Source: Liriodendron chinense
Lineage: Eukaryota > Streptophyta > Magnoliopsida > Magnoliales > Magnoliaceae
Length of the DNA stretch: 64,000 nt
Direction: 5' to 3'
NCBI GenBank assembly: GCA_003013855.2
Contig: ML058588.1
Location: forward strand, 1,116,001-1,180,000
The translations under genes were made by a program, and so were the position numbers. Under the pieces are notes generated by a model that saw nothing but the letters and a program-made list of their open reading frames with translations, made no database searches and was not told the origin of the DNA. This document shows, piece by piece, positions 9,511-20,430 of this stretch. Every line of letters starts with the position of its first letter. Positions within the stretch are counted from its first letter, which is position 1.

Positions 9511-10213
9511 GGGTGCATGAGGCTCCACGCACCCTAACATGCACAGAGTCCAATTTCTGGGTGCGTGAGGTCCCACACACCCCAAAAATCCCAAATTCCA
9601 CTAAGAATTCAATTTTTGGGTGCGTGAGGTCCCACCACGCACCATATTAATCGTAAAAGTCCTTAAGTAGGTGCATGTAATCCCACGCACCCCGATAATG
9701 GCCAATTTTTGCCAAGTCCAATTCTTCGGTGCGTGGACCCCCACGCACCCTTAAAACTTGCCCAAAACCTAATTCTGGGGTGCGTAAGGGACAAAAATCA
9801 ACTATTCATGAAGGGTGCATGAGATCCAACGCACCCCTGTAAGCATTAAAATTCACCAAGTCTATTTGTTGGATGCATGGACTCGCATGCACCCTTGAAA
9901 AACTTGTCCAAAACCCATTTCTTGGGTGCGTTAGAGGTAAAACCCAACTACTGTTCACGAAGGATGCGTGAGATCCAACGCACCTCCATAAACATTAAAA
10001 TTCACCCAAGTCCAATTGTTGGGTGCGTGGACTCGCACGCACTCTTAAAAATCGTCCAAAACCTAACTGTAGGGTGACGAAGGGTGCGTGAGGTTCCACA
10101 CACCCCCTTAAAACTTGAGATATCCGACGAAGGGTGCGTGGACTCCCACGAACCCATAAAAGATTAAAAAAACTGAAGTTCGATTTAGAGGGTGTGTGCC
10201 AGCCCACGCACCC
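9511..10213. repeat. Array of ~12 short palindromes GGGTGCGTG...CACGCACCC
   Basis: About every 50-60 bases a 24-26-base inverted repeat recurs, for example 9511-9534, 9559-9582, 9618-9643, 9727-9750, 10020-10043, 10133-10156 and 10190-10213. The arms are GGGTGCGTG and CACGCACCC around a 4-6-base centre. The intervening AT-rich pieces are loosely alike (CCAAATTC, AAAATTC). The motif continues as half-sites to 10310 and reappears in the C 3' LTR (10840-11760) and in J (19230-20880). Confidence 0.85.
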
Positions 10214-10439
10214 TTAAAATTCCCATTACCTTGAATAAAAGGGTGCGTGCAGAATAATTGGGTGCGTTGGAGGGATTAATTGGGTGCGTTGGAGAATAAC
10301 ATGGTGCGTGGATGGGAGAGCGAAAGTCCAATAACGAAATGAGGAAATGACGAAAATTAGCTATCTTCTCTATTTATAATCGGGACCCAAAAGGTCCGGT
10401 GCGCCGCAGCGAATGATCATACGTCCATCGCGACCCACC

Positions 10440-10450
10440 AGAGGGGCATC
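10440..10450 (+). other. Polypurine tract of element C
   Basis: AGAGGGGCATC abuts the LTR start; element B has GGAGGGGAATC in the same position. Confidence 0.7.
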
Positions 10451-11156
10451 TATTGGGGTCCCAAAATGTAGGGTTCCTCAAAGCAAACAAAATAGCCACA
10501 CAGCTCCGAAAGAATCCCACAAAATGCCTCTCGGTGCATGCAAAACGGAGATTTACAAAAATTTCCTTAGCCAATTTTGACTAAAATCTCTGGCGGGCCC
10601 CGCGAATCACCACGATCGAAACCGCCCAAAATTAAACTAATAACCTGATTATGATTTATGATGGACAATGCATGTACTTTCATCATTAAACGGGCCCCAC
10701 AAACCCATCAAAATTCAAAACCCAAATGGTAGAGTTCAAAAGTTCGTCCCACGTGCCCATTAATTTGGACTCCCACGCACCCAGAAATTCGAGTACCCAC
10801 GCACTTGAAAATTCAGCAAAATCAAGAAACTCATTTATGGGTGCATGGAGTCCCACGCACCCAAAAATGGGTCCACGCACCCATAAATTCGACAGATGCC
10901 ATGAATACCATTTTTAGGGTGCAGGACGTCCCACGCACCCATAAATTTCGCTAATTCCAGCAACGCAATTTTAGGGTACAGGAGGTCCCAAGCACCCATA
11001 AAATCAGGGTCCCACGCACTCATAAATTTAGCAAAATCCAAAATGCATTTTGAGGTGCGTTGGACCCCGCACGTCGATTTTGGGGTGCGTGGGAGGCATT
11101 TTAAGGGTGCGTGGGATGTGGTAGCTCCTGATTGGCCGAATTTTGGTATTTTCGGG

Positions 11157-11164
11157 TATAAATA
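11157..11164 (+). promoter_or_regulatory. Putative TATA box of C LTR
   Basis: TATAAATACC is conserved in sequence and context (GGGTATAAATACC) in both B LTRs (45881, 53166) and on the minus strand of J (19744-19737). Confidence 0.65.
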
Positions 11165-12516
11165 CCCCGTCCGACTATTCATTTGTATGTTTTGAAAGAG
11201 AGAGAAAGCTACTACCCTCTGAGTATTTGAAACCCTTGCCGGAAACCCTTTTCGATCACCGAAAACCCTTCCCGGTCACCGGAAAACCTTTTCCGATCGT
11301 CGATATCTTCCACCAGAAGACCACCCCGACCAAGACGACCGCAGGTCTGAATCCTGATTTTTACAAGTGTGGGCACGCACCTAACAATTCGGTTCCACGC
11401 ACCCAAAAAATCGTCACACGCGCCCGTAAATTCAACGTAATTCGGATAAGTGGATTGGTGTCCCACGCACCCTAAAAATGATCAACGCGCCCATAAAATC
11501 GCGTCCCACGCACCCATTAATTAGACCAGTGCGTCAGACTCCCACGCACCCGAAAATGGCCTACACACCTATAAATTCAGGGTCCCACGCGTCCATAAAT
11601 TCGACGAAATCCAGATTTGCATATTCGATCCCACGCACCCGAAAAATGCCCCACGCACCCGAAAAATGCCCCACGCACCCCTAAATTCAACAAGAATCAG
11701 ACATTTAATTTCAGGGTGCGTTGGAGCCCACGCACCCATAAATTAAGTCACGCACCCAAAAAATCAGTTAATTGCAGAACATGTTTACATGTGCACCAGA
11801 CTCAATTTTAAGTGTTTTCAAGTTCCATTTGAACATATTTTGGGTATTTCGAGCGTTCCGGACGCAATAGAATGGTTAAATGGATGTTCTGAGATCTCTA
11901 AACGAGCAGAATCGAGCATCTTTGATGTTCGACCCGATTCGACGCATTGAATGAAATGACTTCTCGAAAAGACACAGCCAGCATCCAGAACTATGCAAAT
12001 ATGTCATCATTTATATCTATTGTAAAGATGTGATCCGATTTAAGTCAAAAGCTAGACAAACGGGACTATAGTTATCACAATAAACCATACCAAAGAGTTT
12101 CAATTCACTACAAAGCAATTGTTATGAACTGCCACAACACAACAGTCGATGCCCTACCCATTCAAACGGTATCCGTCGGTTGGGCTATGCAGGTATACAC
12201 AACTGTAGATTGGACTTCCCGAGGTCACCTGTCCATACATGACAGACGCGGGCCCAGAGTCGTCCTTCTCAGTCATAAACCCTGATAGTCTCAGCCCGGA
12301 TCTCCGGTCAAAACATAGGACATAGACATCCGACTAATACAAAGATGGTTCAGTCCATAACAAAACAAATACAAGTCTCTACGACCACAAACTCTAAGAC
12401 CATAGTCCCTACTGACTAGTCTTTTGCCTTTTAATCAGGGGTCATCGATCATTCGATGTAATTAAGGGCTCATGCCAGATCACGGCCTGGAATGTACAAG
12501 ATCTCAGGATCTCTGA

Positions 12517-12522
12517 AATAAA
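12517..12522 (+). terminator. Poly(A) signal AATAAA in C LTR
   Basis: AATAAAATTC lies after TCTCAGGATCTCTG; the same block occurs in B at 47246 and 54580. It suits the R-region polyadenylation signal. Confidence 0.55.
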
Positions 12523-12665
12523 ATTCACCTTGTGAAATCTCTTCTTTTGTGTACTTTTGTGAATGCTTGTGATTATCTATGAATGTTTCCATTATTCAGA
12601 ACCCCAGAGCAACAAAACACCACATTTCAAGAAAATGTCATTGTGATACATTTTCTAGTCTAACA

Positions 12666-13155
12666 AGCTCTAACAATTTGATCGAAGTTAAAGCGTTGGC
12701 GGAGGGGCTTTCACTTTACGTGGCCAGTAGTTGCTCGAAAGTAGAGGTGGAAAGCGATTCTTCAATTGTGGTCAATATGCTCAATAGAAGGTCCCCATTC
12801 ATGTGGAGGATGTGGTATTGGTGGTGTCGGGTGGATTCGATTAGGCATCGAATCCACATTAGAATCTTGGCTGCATTAAGGGAAGCTAATAGAATGGCAA
12901 ATGGTTTAGTGAGATGGGGTAGCAAATCCCAAGCTGAGCGTCACCTTCGATCACCGTCTGAATTGCCCCTCCTATAAGAGGAATTCTGTTTCTAGATAGA
13001 GTTGCTATGGGTAGCTTGAGAGAAAGAGTGGGTTTGTAGGGTAGCTAGAGGCTATATGATAGGTGGGCCCCATTGTTTTTCCGTAGTGGGCTTGCACGAA
13101 AGCAGTAGGGCTGTATAGATCCACATTTTCAGCAATAAGATTTCAATTAAAAAAA
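12666..13155 (+). pseudogene. 3' end of an L1-type LINE: RNase H C-terminus and poly(A)
   Basis: Translates as NLIEVKALAEGLSLYVASSC, then VEVESDSSIVVNMLNRRSPF and later EANRMANGLVRWGSKSQ, the E, D and terminal N/A-D-G region of the RNase H found at the C-terminus of plant L1 LINE ORF2. It ends in a 3' UTR with GATAGGTGGGCCC and a short A run at 13149-13155; LINE delta (42469-42483) has the same UTR features. The 5' part would be left of element C, outside the window. Confidence 0.75.
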
Positions 13156-13311
13156 GGTGGTTCTTGATGGGGCTACGTTTTGTTGTGAGTCGGGCTTCCA
13201 GAATGTAATCATTGAGTTTAACTTTTGTATTCTTGTAGATGCTTTGACCAATCCCCTCACCCCTATCCTTGTGGTGCATATGGTATCGCGTGGGGACCAT
13301 GTGGCATTTAA
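13156..13311. other. Unassigned spacer
   Basis: No gene or clear repeat; lies between a LINE tail and LTR fragment E. Confidence 0.3.
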
Positions 13312-14518
13312 GAAATGAGACGAGAATATGCCACTCTTCTCATTAGCCACTAGTCACCAAAGGTTCCTGCTAGGATGGACTTTAGTTACTCTTCCCACTC
13401 ACTTTAACCCATCTAATGAAACGGCCTTATACACACTTCCATTAGATGACGAGAGAAACAACCTTATACACACTTTCTCACCGCCTAAGGGGATGACCCA
13501 CCAAGTTAGGTCCAGTGCATGCATGAATTTGTTTCTATTTTAATTAGGTATTTTGCATACAACCATTTTAAATAACTCAATGGACACTATGGGCAGTAGC
13601 AAGCAACCTAGCATAGGCCGAAAGCTCAAGCTTAGCGCCCATAGCACCAACCCCAGCTCATGAGATGACATGGACCAATAATGCTCACTCCTTGTCCCTC
13701 ATTGTAAATCAACCAAATCCCACAATAACCATTGTCCTCTAACAAGGCCAACGAATCAACAAAACATACATGGATCCACTTCAAGTATCAATAAAGGTAA
13801 TGATCACATGGCATATATCGCATGCATTCTTATATTCATGCCAAAGCATATTATTACACATGGACACCTATCACAGGCTCCATCTTCCTAAATTGAGAAT
13901 TTCTCGACATGGGATTAAGGAGTGACTATTAATAAATCATTCACATAAATATTCCATACACATGCGATGTGATCATCGATCATAACATTAATATCATAAG
14001 TTAAACTTAAATCAACATGTTAAGCAAATCAATAAATCAACAACTCATTACATCACACATATGAGGAGATAATTTAAGAAAACTTGATGTTTAAGATGAA
14101 TGACTTAAAGGGATTAGTCCTCACCTTTGTGTTTGGATGATTTGAGACGTTGTTAGAGTCACGTGATCCTACCCCAACAGCGATGCTACTCGAAGTATAG
14201 CCGAGTTAACTCAGTTTGACTTGATCTCTTCTCCCTTCTCTCTTTTCTTCTTCTTTCCTGCTTCCTCTTTCTCCTTCTTTTCTTTCTTCTCCTTCTTCTT
14301 CTCCTGTTTCTTCCTCTTGGCCTAGGACGCTGTCCTAGCACGGCAGCAAGGGGGTGTGAAGTCCCCATCACCGCACTCTCTCTACACACGTTCTCTCTCT
14401 CTCTCTCTCTCTCTCTCTGACGTTTCTAGATCTAGGGCTGGGAGATTGTATTTATAAGAGAAGGGGTTGGTTCTAGGGTGGAGAAGGGGGCCACACATGT
14501 CAGCATGCGTACGGCGTA
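13312..14518 (-). repeat. LTR E, left fragment (Tekay-type, minus orientation)
   Basis: Clear similarity to the A LTR (30880-31980) and to the reverse complement of H (about 41400-41540). Shared text includes CACTAGTCACC near 13348, ACTCAATGGACACTATGGGC near 13580, CCTAGCATAGGCCGAAAGCTC and a CT microsatellite (14391-14419) before GTATTTATAAGAG, the minus-strand TATA. The outer terminus is missing. Confidence 0.7.
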
Positions 14519-14884
14519 GATCAGATCGGAAAGACTATGGAGGTCTACGTGGATGACATGCTCGTCAAAAGCAAGACATTGGAAAACTATGTAATCGACC
14601 TCCGTACTATGTTTGATATTCTGAGGAAGTCTCAGATGAAGCTTAATCCCAACAAGTGCGCTTTTGGCGTAAGCTCAAGAAAAGCTTCATGGTTAATCAG
14701 TGAGGAATCGAAGCTAACCCAAAGAAAATTCAAGCGTTGATCGATATGAGCTCTCCAACCACAGTAAAAGAAGTTCAACGCCTCACCAGACGAGTCGTGA
14801 CACTTAATCGGTTCGTTTCTAAAGCCACAAACCGATGTCTTCCATTCTTTAAGCAACTCCGTAAATGTAATGAGATGCTTTAGA
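14519..14884 (+). pseudogene. RT fragment of element D
   Basis: Reads QIGKTMEVYVDDMLVKSK, which carries the catalytic YVDD box, then LRTMFDILRKSQMKLNPNKCAFGV and, after a frameshift near 14690, IDMSSPTTVKEVQRLTRRV and RFVSKATNRCLPFFKQLRK. The sequence is typical of Tat-lineage Ty3/gypsy RT. It continues exactly where the RT of element I is cut by the window end (QIGRNM at 63996), so the two are relatives. Confidence 0.85.
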
Positions 14885-15049
14885 AGCTCGGGTTAAGCCT
14901 CCACACTTCCTCGATGGACTTAAGTGCCTCTGAGTTCAGCTCGGGTTGCGATCCACGCACTACAAGAAGAACACAAGTACTATCAGATCAGCTCGGCATA
15001 TTATTCAGGAAAAGCAAAAGTAAAGGTAGTAACTAGACAGCACTGGCTG

Positions 15050-15783
15050 AGAAAATTAGTTGCGAACTCTGTAGTGAGATGATTCAGCCTCGGATTGAGG
15101 GGCTTCCCAACCCTTAGTAACAAAGAACCACTCCTCTTTCCAGCCGTGCACAGAAGAAGGGAGATAGCCAATTAACAGAGTACCCTTCCTACTCTGAGGA
15201 GACATATAACACCAACCTTTAGAGTCAGGGTGATTCTTCAGCTGTTACATGTACAACAACTCAAAAGCAATTGGGTCCAGTCCATGAACTTGGCACCACA
15301 GAACTATACACTCGATCAAGGTTCTCCACGTATTGGGAGTTAATTAGCTTGGGGCAAGATTGACTCAGAATAAATACTCCCTGACCATAGGAAGTAGAGG
15401 TAGACGGAACCCGACCTCGAAGAATTGAGAATAAATCATTACCAAGTCCATCGGAGGATGGCTCGGAAATCATCCAAGCCGGGGAGACAAAGACCAATAG
15501 GCCTAGGAATACAATACTCCAATCTGAGCCTACTCAAATAGATTTTAACGAGCCTGGTCCAGATTCGATCGGCAGGATAATCCGAGGACCAATCTGCCAC
15601 TGATTGAGAGCCTGGCATGCCCACGATAGGCACATCGTCCGAAACAAATGACGAAGGAGTATTTGTGATAGCAGCATCTCCAGAAGACTTCCGAGGAATC
15701 GATTGAACTTCTCCAAGTTGAGATTCCCCAACCGCCTGATGAGCAGAAACAATACGAGAAGAACTCCCCTCCGATCTCAACAT
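15050..15783 (-). pseudogene. Antisense Transposase_28-like ORF of element D, disabled
   Basis: From MLRSEGSSSRIVSAHQ at 15783 the minus-strand frame gives IPRPIGLCLPGLDDFRA near 15490, then after a frameshift HPPMDLVMIYSQFFEVGFRL and LPLLPMVREYLF, APSLTPNTWRTLIECIVLW-type sequence and IGYLPSSVHGWKEEWFFV near 15140. This pattern (PPxGxxxxYxxFFxxGFRLPLxPxxxxxL, later NxWR and GWKxxWFFV) is the putative gypsy-type transposon domain, Pfam Transposase_28, common in plant Tat elements. At least two in-frame stops and one frameshift are present. In position and orientation it matches the antisense genes of C and B but belongs to a different family. Confidence 0.72.
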
Positions 15784-15989
15784 GGTTTTTTTTTTCAGAA
15801 GATTGAGAGAAAAAATAAATAAAAAGAAAGTAATGGACAAGGATCAACGTATCGGATGAAATTCCAGACAAAAATCAACGAATGTTGAGTAAGGGTTAAC
15901 GCTGGTCACAGATCTTGATTAAAGTTGTGAGGACAAAAGTAGCGGAAAACCAGAAAGCATGACGTAGGGAAGACGTAGTAGGTTGATCA

Positions 15990-16620
15990 CCGTCTCCCTA
16001 ACCAAGAGTTTCTCGAATCCACGAGAAGAAATAAAAGGATAAATAAGAGGAAATTAATTCCGAATAATATTTTTTATAATTGAATGAATAATAAAAATAA
16101 ACGTATTTATCTTCCTTTAAATAATAAACTAAACCCTAAATTCGTACTTAACACTAACTTGCAAAGGAAGAAAAGAATCCTAATAGAATTAGAAAAGAAA
16201 CTGAAAATTCTGTGCAAACTGTATAACGCCAGCGCCGTCTTATTTCCGCTGATACGAACAATCCACATATCTGATTGCCACGAAACTTTGTGGTTTTTTC
16301 TAACATCGACGTCTTCTTCAAGATGATCGGCTCAGATTATCTATATTAGTAGTAGTGGGCCACCTGGACCATCTCCAGATTTAGTGGGTAGAATTCGGAA
16401 CTTTCTGGACAGTTTGTACCATTTTGGACGCCACGATCAATCTGTAACTTGGATCGACGTGAAACTTGTTGGTTTTTCTTGGCGTCGAGAAGCTCTACGA
16501 AATGGATAGAATGTATCATCATAAATGATCAAGATGGGCCCCATAAGTTGGGCCGAAATCCAAAAACAGGAATAACAATTTACTGTTTTGGTTGAAACTT
16601 CAAAATCGAAATTCCTTAGT
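15990..16620. repeat. Segment shared with the element-1 LTR
   Basis: 16240-16610 aligns by eye with 4430-4745. Shared blocks include GGGCCACCTGGACC, AACTTTCTGGACAGTT, GATCGACRYGAAAC, GGCGTCGAG and ATGATCAAGATGGGCC-type sequence. Similarity is roughly two thirds. It is either a remnant of an LTR of that family inside D, or D's untranslated region shares ancestry with it. Confidence 0.55.
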
Positions 16621-17120
16621 TTCCTCTTGTTTTTCTTCCTGTCCATCTCCCGTAGGAAGGTGCGTGATCCATGCCCTCGATCATGGGTTTCTTCCCCTAC
16701 ATCAAAACACAAAGGGCAGGAGCAAGAGGTATGAAAGGAAAATCTCGAAAAATTCCTAAGTCTTGTATTTATACCTGAGTAAGTGACAGTATTCGGGCCA
16801 TACAACTGCCACGCGTCAACAGTACATGGTCTCGAAATTTGAACCAACGCAACCCCTTGCCTGCTCCTGCCACATGTGCACTTCTCACTGGTCCAGCAAA
16901 TATCGACCGCCCGCTCAAAGATATGGGATCCACATGTCATCCTCTTATTCGTCCGAGATGAGAAAAGCTGTTGTGCCGTACGACCATCATTGTGATTGTT
17001 TTGAAATTCAAACCGTTGCATTAAATACGATTTTGCCGCCCAATACACAACGGTACCGCCAAAAGGGAAACAGACCTCATATCAGACTAAAAGTGCTCCC
17101 GAGCTAGAAGTTTCTTCCTT

Positions 17121-17136
17121 GGAAGCAGGGGGCTCC
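17121..17136 (+). other. Polypurine tract of element D
   Basis: GGAAGCAGGGGGCTCC directly precedes the TGTTGTGGG LTR start. Confidence 0.65.
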
Positions 17137-17859
17137 TGTTGTGGGTAAAATCCTGACCTCATATCCGAGGTAGATTAATCCGAGATCTTATTCAAGACTG
17201 AGTGAATCAGAGCATCCTGTCATCCTAGTAAGTTCAGTTTGAGGAATGATTAGCCCAGATTGACAAGCTGACGATGTCCAACAAAGACTCCTTAGTCTGG
17301 GTTACATACTGACTCGAACGGATGAGTCGTGCGAAGCCTCAGCAGAGTATACTCGAGACTAAGATAAGCTAGGTGATTCGGGATGTCCGTTCGATGGAGG
17401 TCAGCTCGGAATTATTAACAGATCGAATACGACGAAGTAATTCTGACATGGATCGATCTAAGAAACTGCCGACCTTATCTCCAGATTGGTTATGGAATGG
17501 AGATCTCGGCCCCCGAAGATCGGGGAATATCAAATCCCTGAGATATTAGCCGAGATATCAGCCGAACCTTGATCCTAGGAGAACGTCCCCCAACAGCTAT
17601 AAAAAAAGGAGATCCATCTTGTCAAAGGTAAGTGAGATCAACTTAAAAAATAATATACCATCCCCTTTCGAGAAAAGATGGATGACTTTGGCATCGGAGG
17701 GTTTACAGTCGGGCCCTCGACCACCTCTTAGCCTCTCATTCCCTTTTGTAGGAATCAGAGCCAAGATCAATACCGTCTACAACGGTCGTTGCTCAATTTC
17801 GATCAATCTTTAGGTGGAATCATATCCACCTTGTCTGTTACTAGAATTTAGTAACAACA
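17137..17859 (+). repeat. 3' LTR of element D (723 bp)
   Basis: Begins TGTTGTGGGTAAAATCC and ends TTTAGTAACAACA, giving TGTTGT/ACAACA termini. A plausible TATA (CTATAAAAAAAGG) lies near 17598. The 5' start resembles that of LTR K (29091, TGTTGTCGGTAAATC). The flanking five bases are TGGGG; no matching left duplication exists because the 5' end of D is gone. Confidence 0.75.
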
Positions 17860-18341
17860 TGGGGTATACTGAGGATGAGCTACAATTTGGTCAAGATAGA
17901 TCCTGAAATGGGGTCCACCAGTGGATGAATGGTTTTGGTGAGAGATGAGAAGATGATGGAGTGATAATGAAAAAACGTTATCCAGTCATTGTTTCTTTGA
18001 TGTAAGACCACTGGACTTTCTAGATTTGATACACATTACTCGTGGAGGTGAGAAATCGAAGGTTAAATCGATTTTGGTCTGTGGTTTACATGTGAGGAGG
18101 TTCCGGGTCCAAGAAGACGTGTAAGATGGAAATTGCGGTTTCTAGCATGATATGATAAGTTGGTTAGCTATGTGGGCTCCACTAGATATTATGGAAAGAA
18201 TCCCATCTATCCATGCAAAGTGAACAGCCCGGATAAAGGGTTCTTGTAAAACAAGGTTAGATGAAAGTTTTGGATCTTGGCGTATGCTTAACGGCTAGTG
18301 ATGAAACTTTATGGGCGCAGGTTTCGAGGGGTGAATGAAGT
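17860..18341 (-). repeat. LTR E, middle fragment
   Basis: Sequence between element D and LTR J that continues the Tekay-type LTR (GGGGTCCACCAGTGGATGAATGG). The assignment rests mainly on position between E-like blocks; similarity to A here is weak. Confidence 0.45.
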
Positions 18342-19674
18342 TGTTAGAACTGAAAATGCTACAAGGACATTTTCTGTTGTAATGTTATTCTGGAGTTCTG
18401 AGTAATGGAAACATTCATAGACAATCACAAACATTCACAAAAGGTACACAAGAAGAGATATCGTAAGGCAAATTTTATTTCAGAGATTCTGAGATCTTGT
18501 ACATTCTAAGCCGTGATCTGGCACGAGCCCTTAATTACATCGAATGATCGATGACCCTTGATTAAAAGGCAGAAGACTAGTTAGTGGGGACAATGGTCTT
18601 AGAGTTTGTGGTCGTTAGGACCTGTATTTGTTTTGTTATGGACTGAACCATCTTTGTATTGGTCAGATGTTTATCTCCCATGTTTTGGCCGGAGATCTGG
18701 GCATAGACTGTCAGGGTTTTTAACTGAGAGGGTACGACTCTGGGCCCGCAGCTGTCATGTGTGGACAGGCGACCTTAGGAAGTCCGGTTCCCAGTTGTAT
18801 GTACCTGAGCAGCCCAACCGACGGATGCCGTTTGGATGGGTAGGGCATCGACTGTTATATTGTGGCAGTTCATAACAATTATTTTATAGAGAATCGAAAC
18901 TCTTTGATATGGTTTATTGTGATAACCATAATCCTGTTTGTCTAACTTTCGACCCTAATTGGGTCATATCTTGCGTTACATGTGAACAATGATGTATTTG
19001 TATAATTCTGGATGCTGGTGGCTCCTTTCCGAGAAGTTATTTCATTCATCGTGCTGAATCAGGTCAAACTTCAAAGACGTGCAATTCTGCTCATTTAGAG
19101 ATCCCGGAACGATCATTTCATTATTCCATTGCGTTTGAAACGCTCAAAATACCCAAAATAGGCTCAAACATGGCCTGAAAACACTTAAAATTGAGTCCAG
19201 CACACTTGTAAACATTTCCTGTAATTGGCTGATTTTTCGGGTGCATGGGACCTAATTTATGGGTGCGTGGGACGTCAACGCACCCTTAAATTGGTTATTC
19301 AATTTTTGTTGAATTTTAGGGTGCATGGGATAATTTTCGGGTGCGTTGGAGTCCAATGCACCTTGAAAATACTTGTCCAAATTATATTGAATTTTAGGGT
19401 GCGTCGGACTATTTTTCGGGTGCGTTGGGGTCCAATGCATCCTGAAAATACTTGTCCGAATATGTTGAATTTTTGGGTGCGTGGGACAATTTTCGGATGC
19501 GTGCCCACACTTATGATTTTTTTTTTTTTATAATTTGGACCTGCGGTGGTATTGGTTGGAGTGATCATCCAGTGAAAGATACCGGTGATCGGAAAGGGAT
19601 TTCGATGACCAGGAAAGTTTTTCAGCGGTCGGGAAGGGATTTCGGCGACAAATCCCAAGTACCCAGGGGATAAT

Positions 19675-19676
<2 letters not shown>

Positions 19677-19706
<30 letters not shown>
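19677..19706. repeat. (CT)n microsatellite in LTR J
   Basis: About 30 bases of CT, upstream on the plus strand of the minus-strand TATA at 19744-19737; it would lie in the 5' leader of a minus-strand transcript. Confidence 0.85.
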
Positions 19707-19708
<2 letters not shown>

Positions 19709-19736
19709 ATCTATACAAATGAATAGTGGAAGGGGG

Positions 19737-19744
19737 TATTTATA
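19737..19744 (-). promoter_or_regulatory. Putative TATA box of LTR J
   Basis: Minus strand reads GGTATAAATACCCCC, as in the C and B LTRs. Confidence 0.6.
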
Positions 19745-20430
19745 CCTGAAAATACCGACAGTGACCAATGAGGGGCTGCCACGTATGACGCACCTAAAAA
19801 ATAGGCGCGTGGGAGCTCCGATGCACCCTAAAATGATGTTCTAAAATGCGCTGATTTTTTGGGTGCATCGAGCTATTTTTCAGATGCGTTGGAGTCCAAT
19901 GCATCCAAAAAATGATATTATGATTCTTGGTGAATTTTTGGGTGCGTCGAGCTATTTTTCGGGTGCGTTGGAGTCCATCCAAAAAATGATATTCTGATTC
20001 TTTGTGAATTTTTGGGTGCGTCAAGTTATTTTGTGGACGCGTCAGACCATTTTTTGGATGCGTTAAGGTCCAATGCCCCCAGAAATCGAAGTTCTGAATT
20101 TACTGAATTTATGGACGCGTCGAAGGTATTTTTCGGATGCGTCAGAGGTGAAAGACATCCTGAAATGTTTCTTGAATTTTCATGAATTTAAGGGTGCGTC
20201 AAAGGGAATAAATGGGTGCGCTTGACGTACTTATTGTTTGTAAAAATTGGGTTTTACAAAATGAAGGGTTCGCGGGGCCTGCTTTTTGGCAAATCGTCAT
20301 GCACTGCTTATTTAATTCATAATGAAGGTGTCCGCTTGATTTTGGACGGTTCTGATCACGGTGATTTACGGGGCCCGCCGGAGATTTTAGCTAAAAATGG
20401 CTAAGTACGAGGATTCTGTTTTACGTGTGC

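Larger units (their letters stand above)
5115..12665 (+). mobile_element. Element C: Tat-like Ty3/gypsy element, 3' part only
   Basis: Its 5' LTR, gag and pol lie left of the window, beyond the element 1 that is inserted in it. What is present on the plus strand is the 3' untranslated region with two antisense genes (PMD pseudogene 8124-5258, 235-aa ORF 9236-8529), a palindrome array (9511-10213), the PPT (10440-10450) and the 3' LTR (10451-12665). The LTR end closely matches that of element B (45217-54728), which has both LTRs, the same antisense gene order and an Arg-type PBS. C was inserted in a LINE whose RNase H coding region resumes at 12666. Confidence 0.8.
10451..12665 (+). repeat. 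3' LTR of element C (about 2.2 kb)
   Basis: Begins TATTGGGGTCCC (the expected TG has become TA) and ends CATTTTCTAGTCTAACA. The last ~500 bases match the B LTR ends (47394, 54728) and J in reverse complement. It contains the GGTGCGTG/CACGCACC motif many times, TATAAATA at 11157 and AATAAA at 12517. Confidence 0.82.
14519..17859 (+). mobile_element. Element D: 5'-deleted Tat-lineage element
   Basis: Starts abruptly inside RT (14519), followed by an antisense Transposase_28-like pseudogene (15783-15050), a long untranslated region, a PPT and a 723-bp 3' LTR. The 5' LTR, gag and most of pol are missing, so the left boundary with LTR E looks like a deletion junction rather than an insertion end. 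Confidence 0.7.
18342..20430 (-). repeat. LTR J: C-type LTR in minus orientation
   Basis: Starts TGTTAGAACTGAAAATG, the reverse complement of the C/B LTR end. It continues with the reverse complement of their conserved 3' block (AGATCTTGTACATTC, GTACCTGAGCAGCCCAACC) and the GGGTGCGTG motif (19230-20220). TTTACGGGGCCCGCCGGAG near 20366 matches C near 10600. The right terminus is not resolved, and no second copy of the left flank GAAGT was found next to a CA end. Confidence 0.7.

Noticed and set aside
9511..10213. Regularly spaced palindromes resembling a CRISPR array
   Set aside because: The context is a plant LTR element, the repeats are imperfect, the spacers are related AT-rich sequence and there are no cas genes.
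10835..11811. Frames with repeated FMGAWD or SHAPEK peptides
   Set aside because: Translations of the GGTGCGTG/CACGCACC motif in all phases; not genes.
16437..17107. 203-aa minus-strand frame and 93-aa plus-strand frame
   Set aside because: Overlapping frames in the untranslated 3' region of element D, partly in sequence shared with the element-1 LTR; no recognisable domain.
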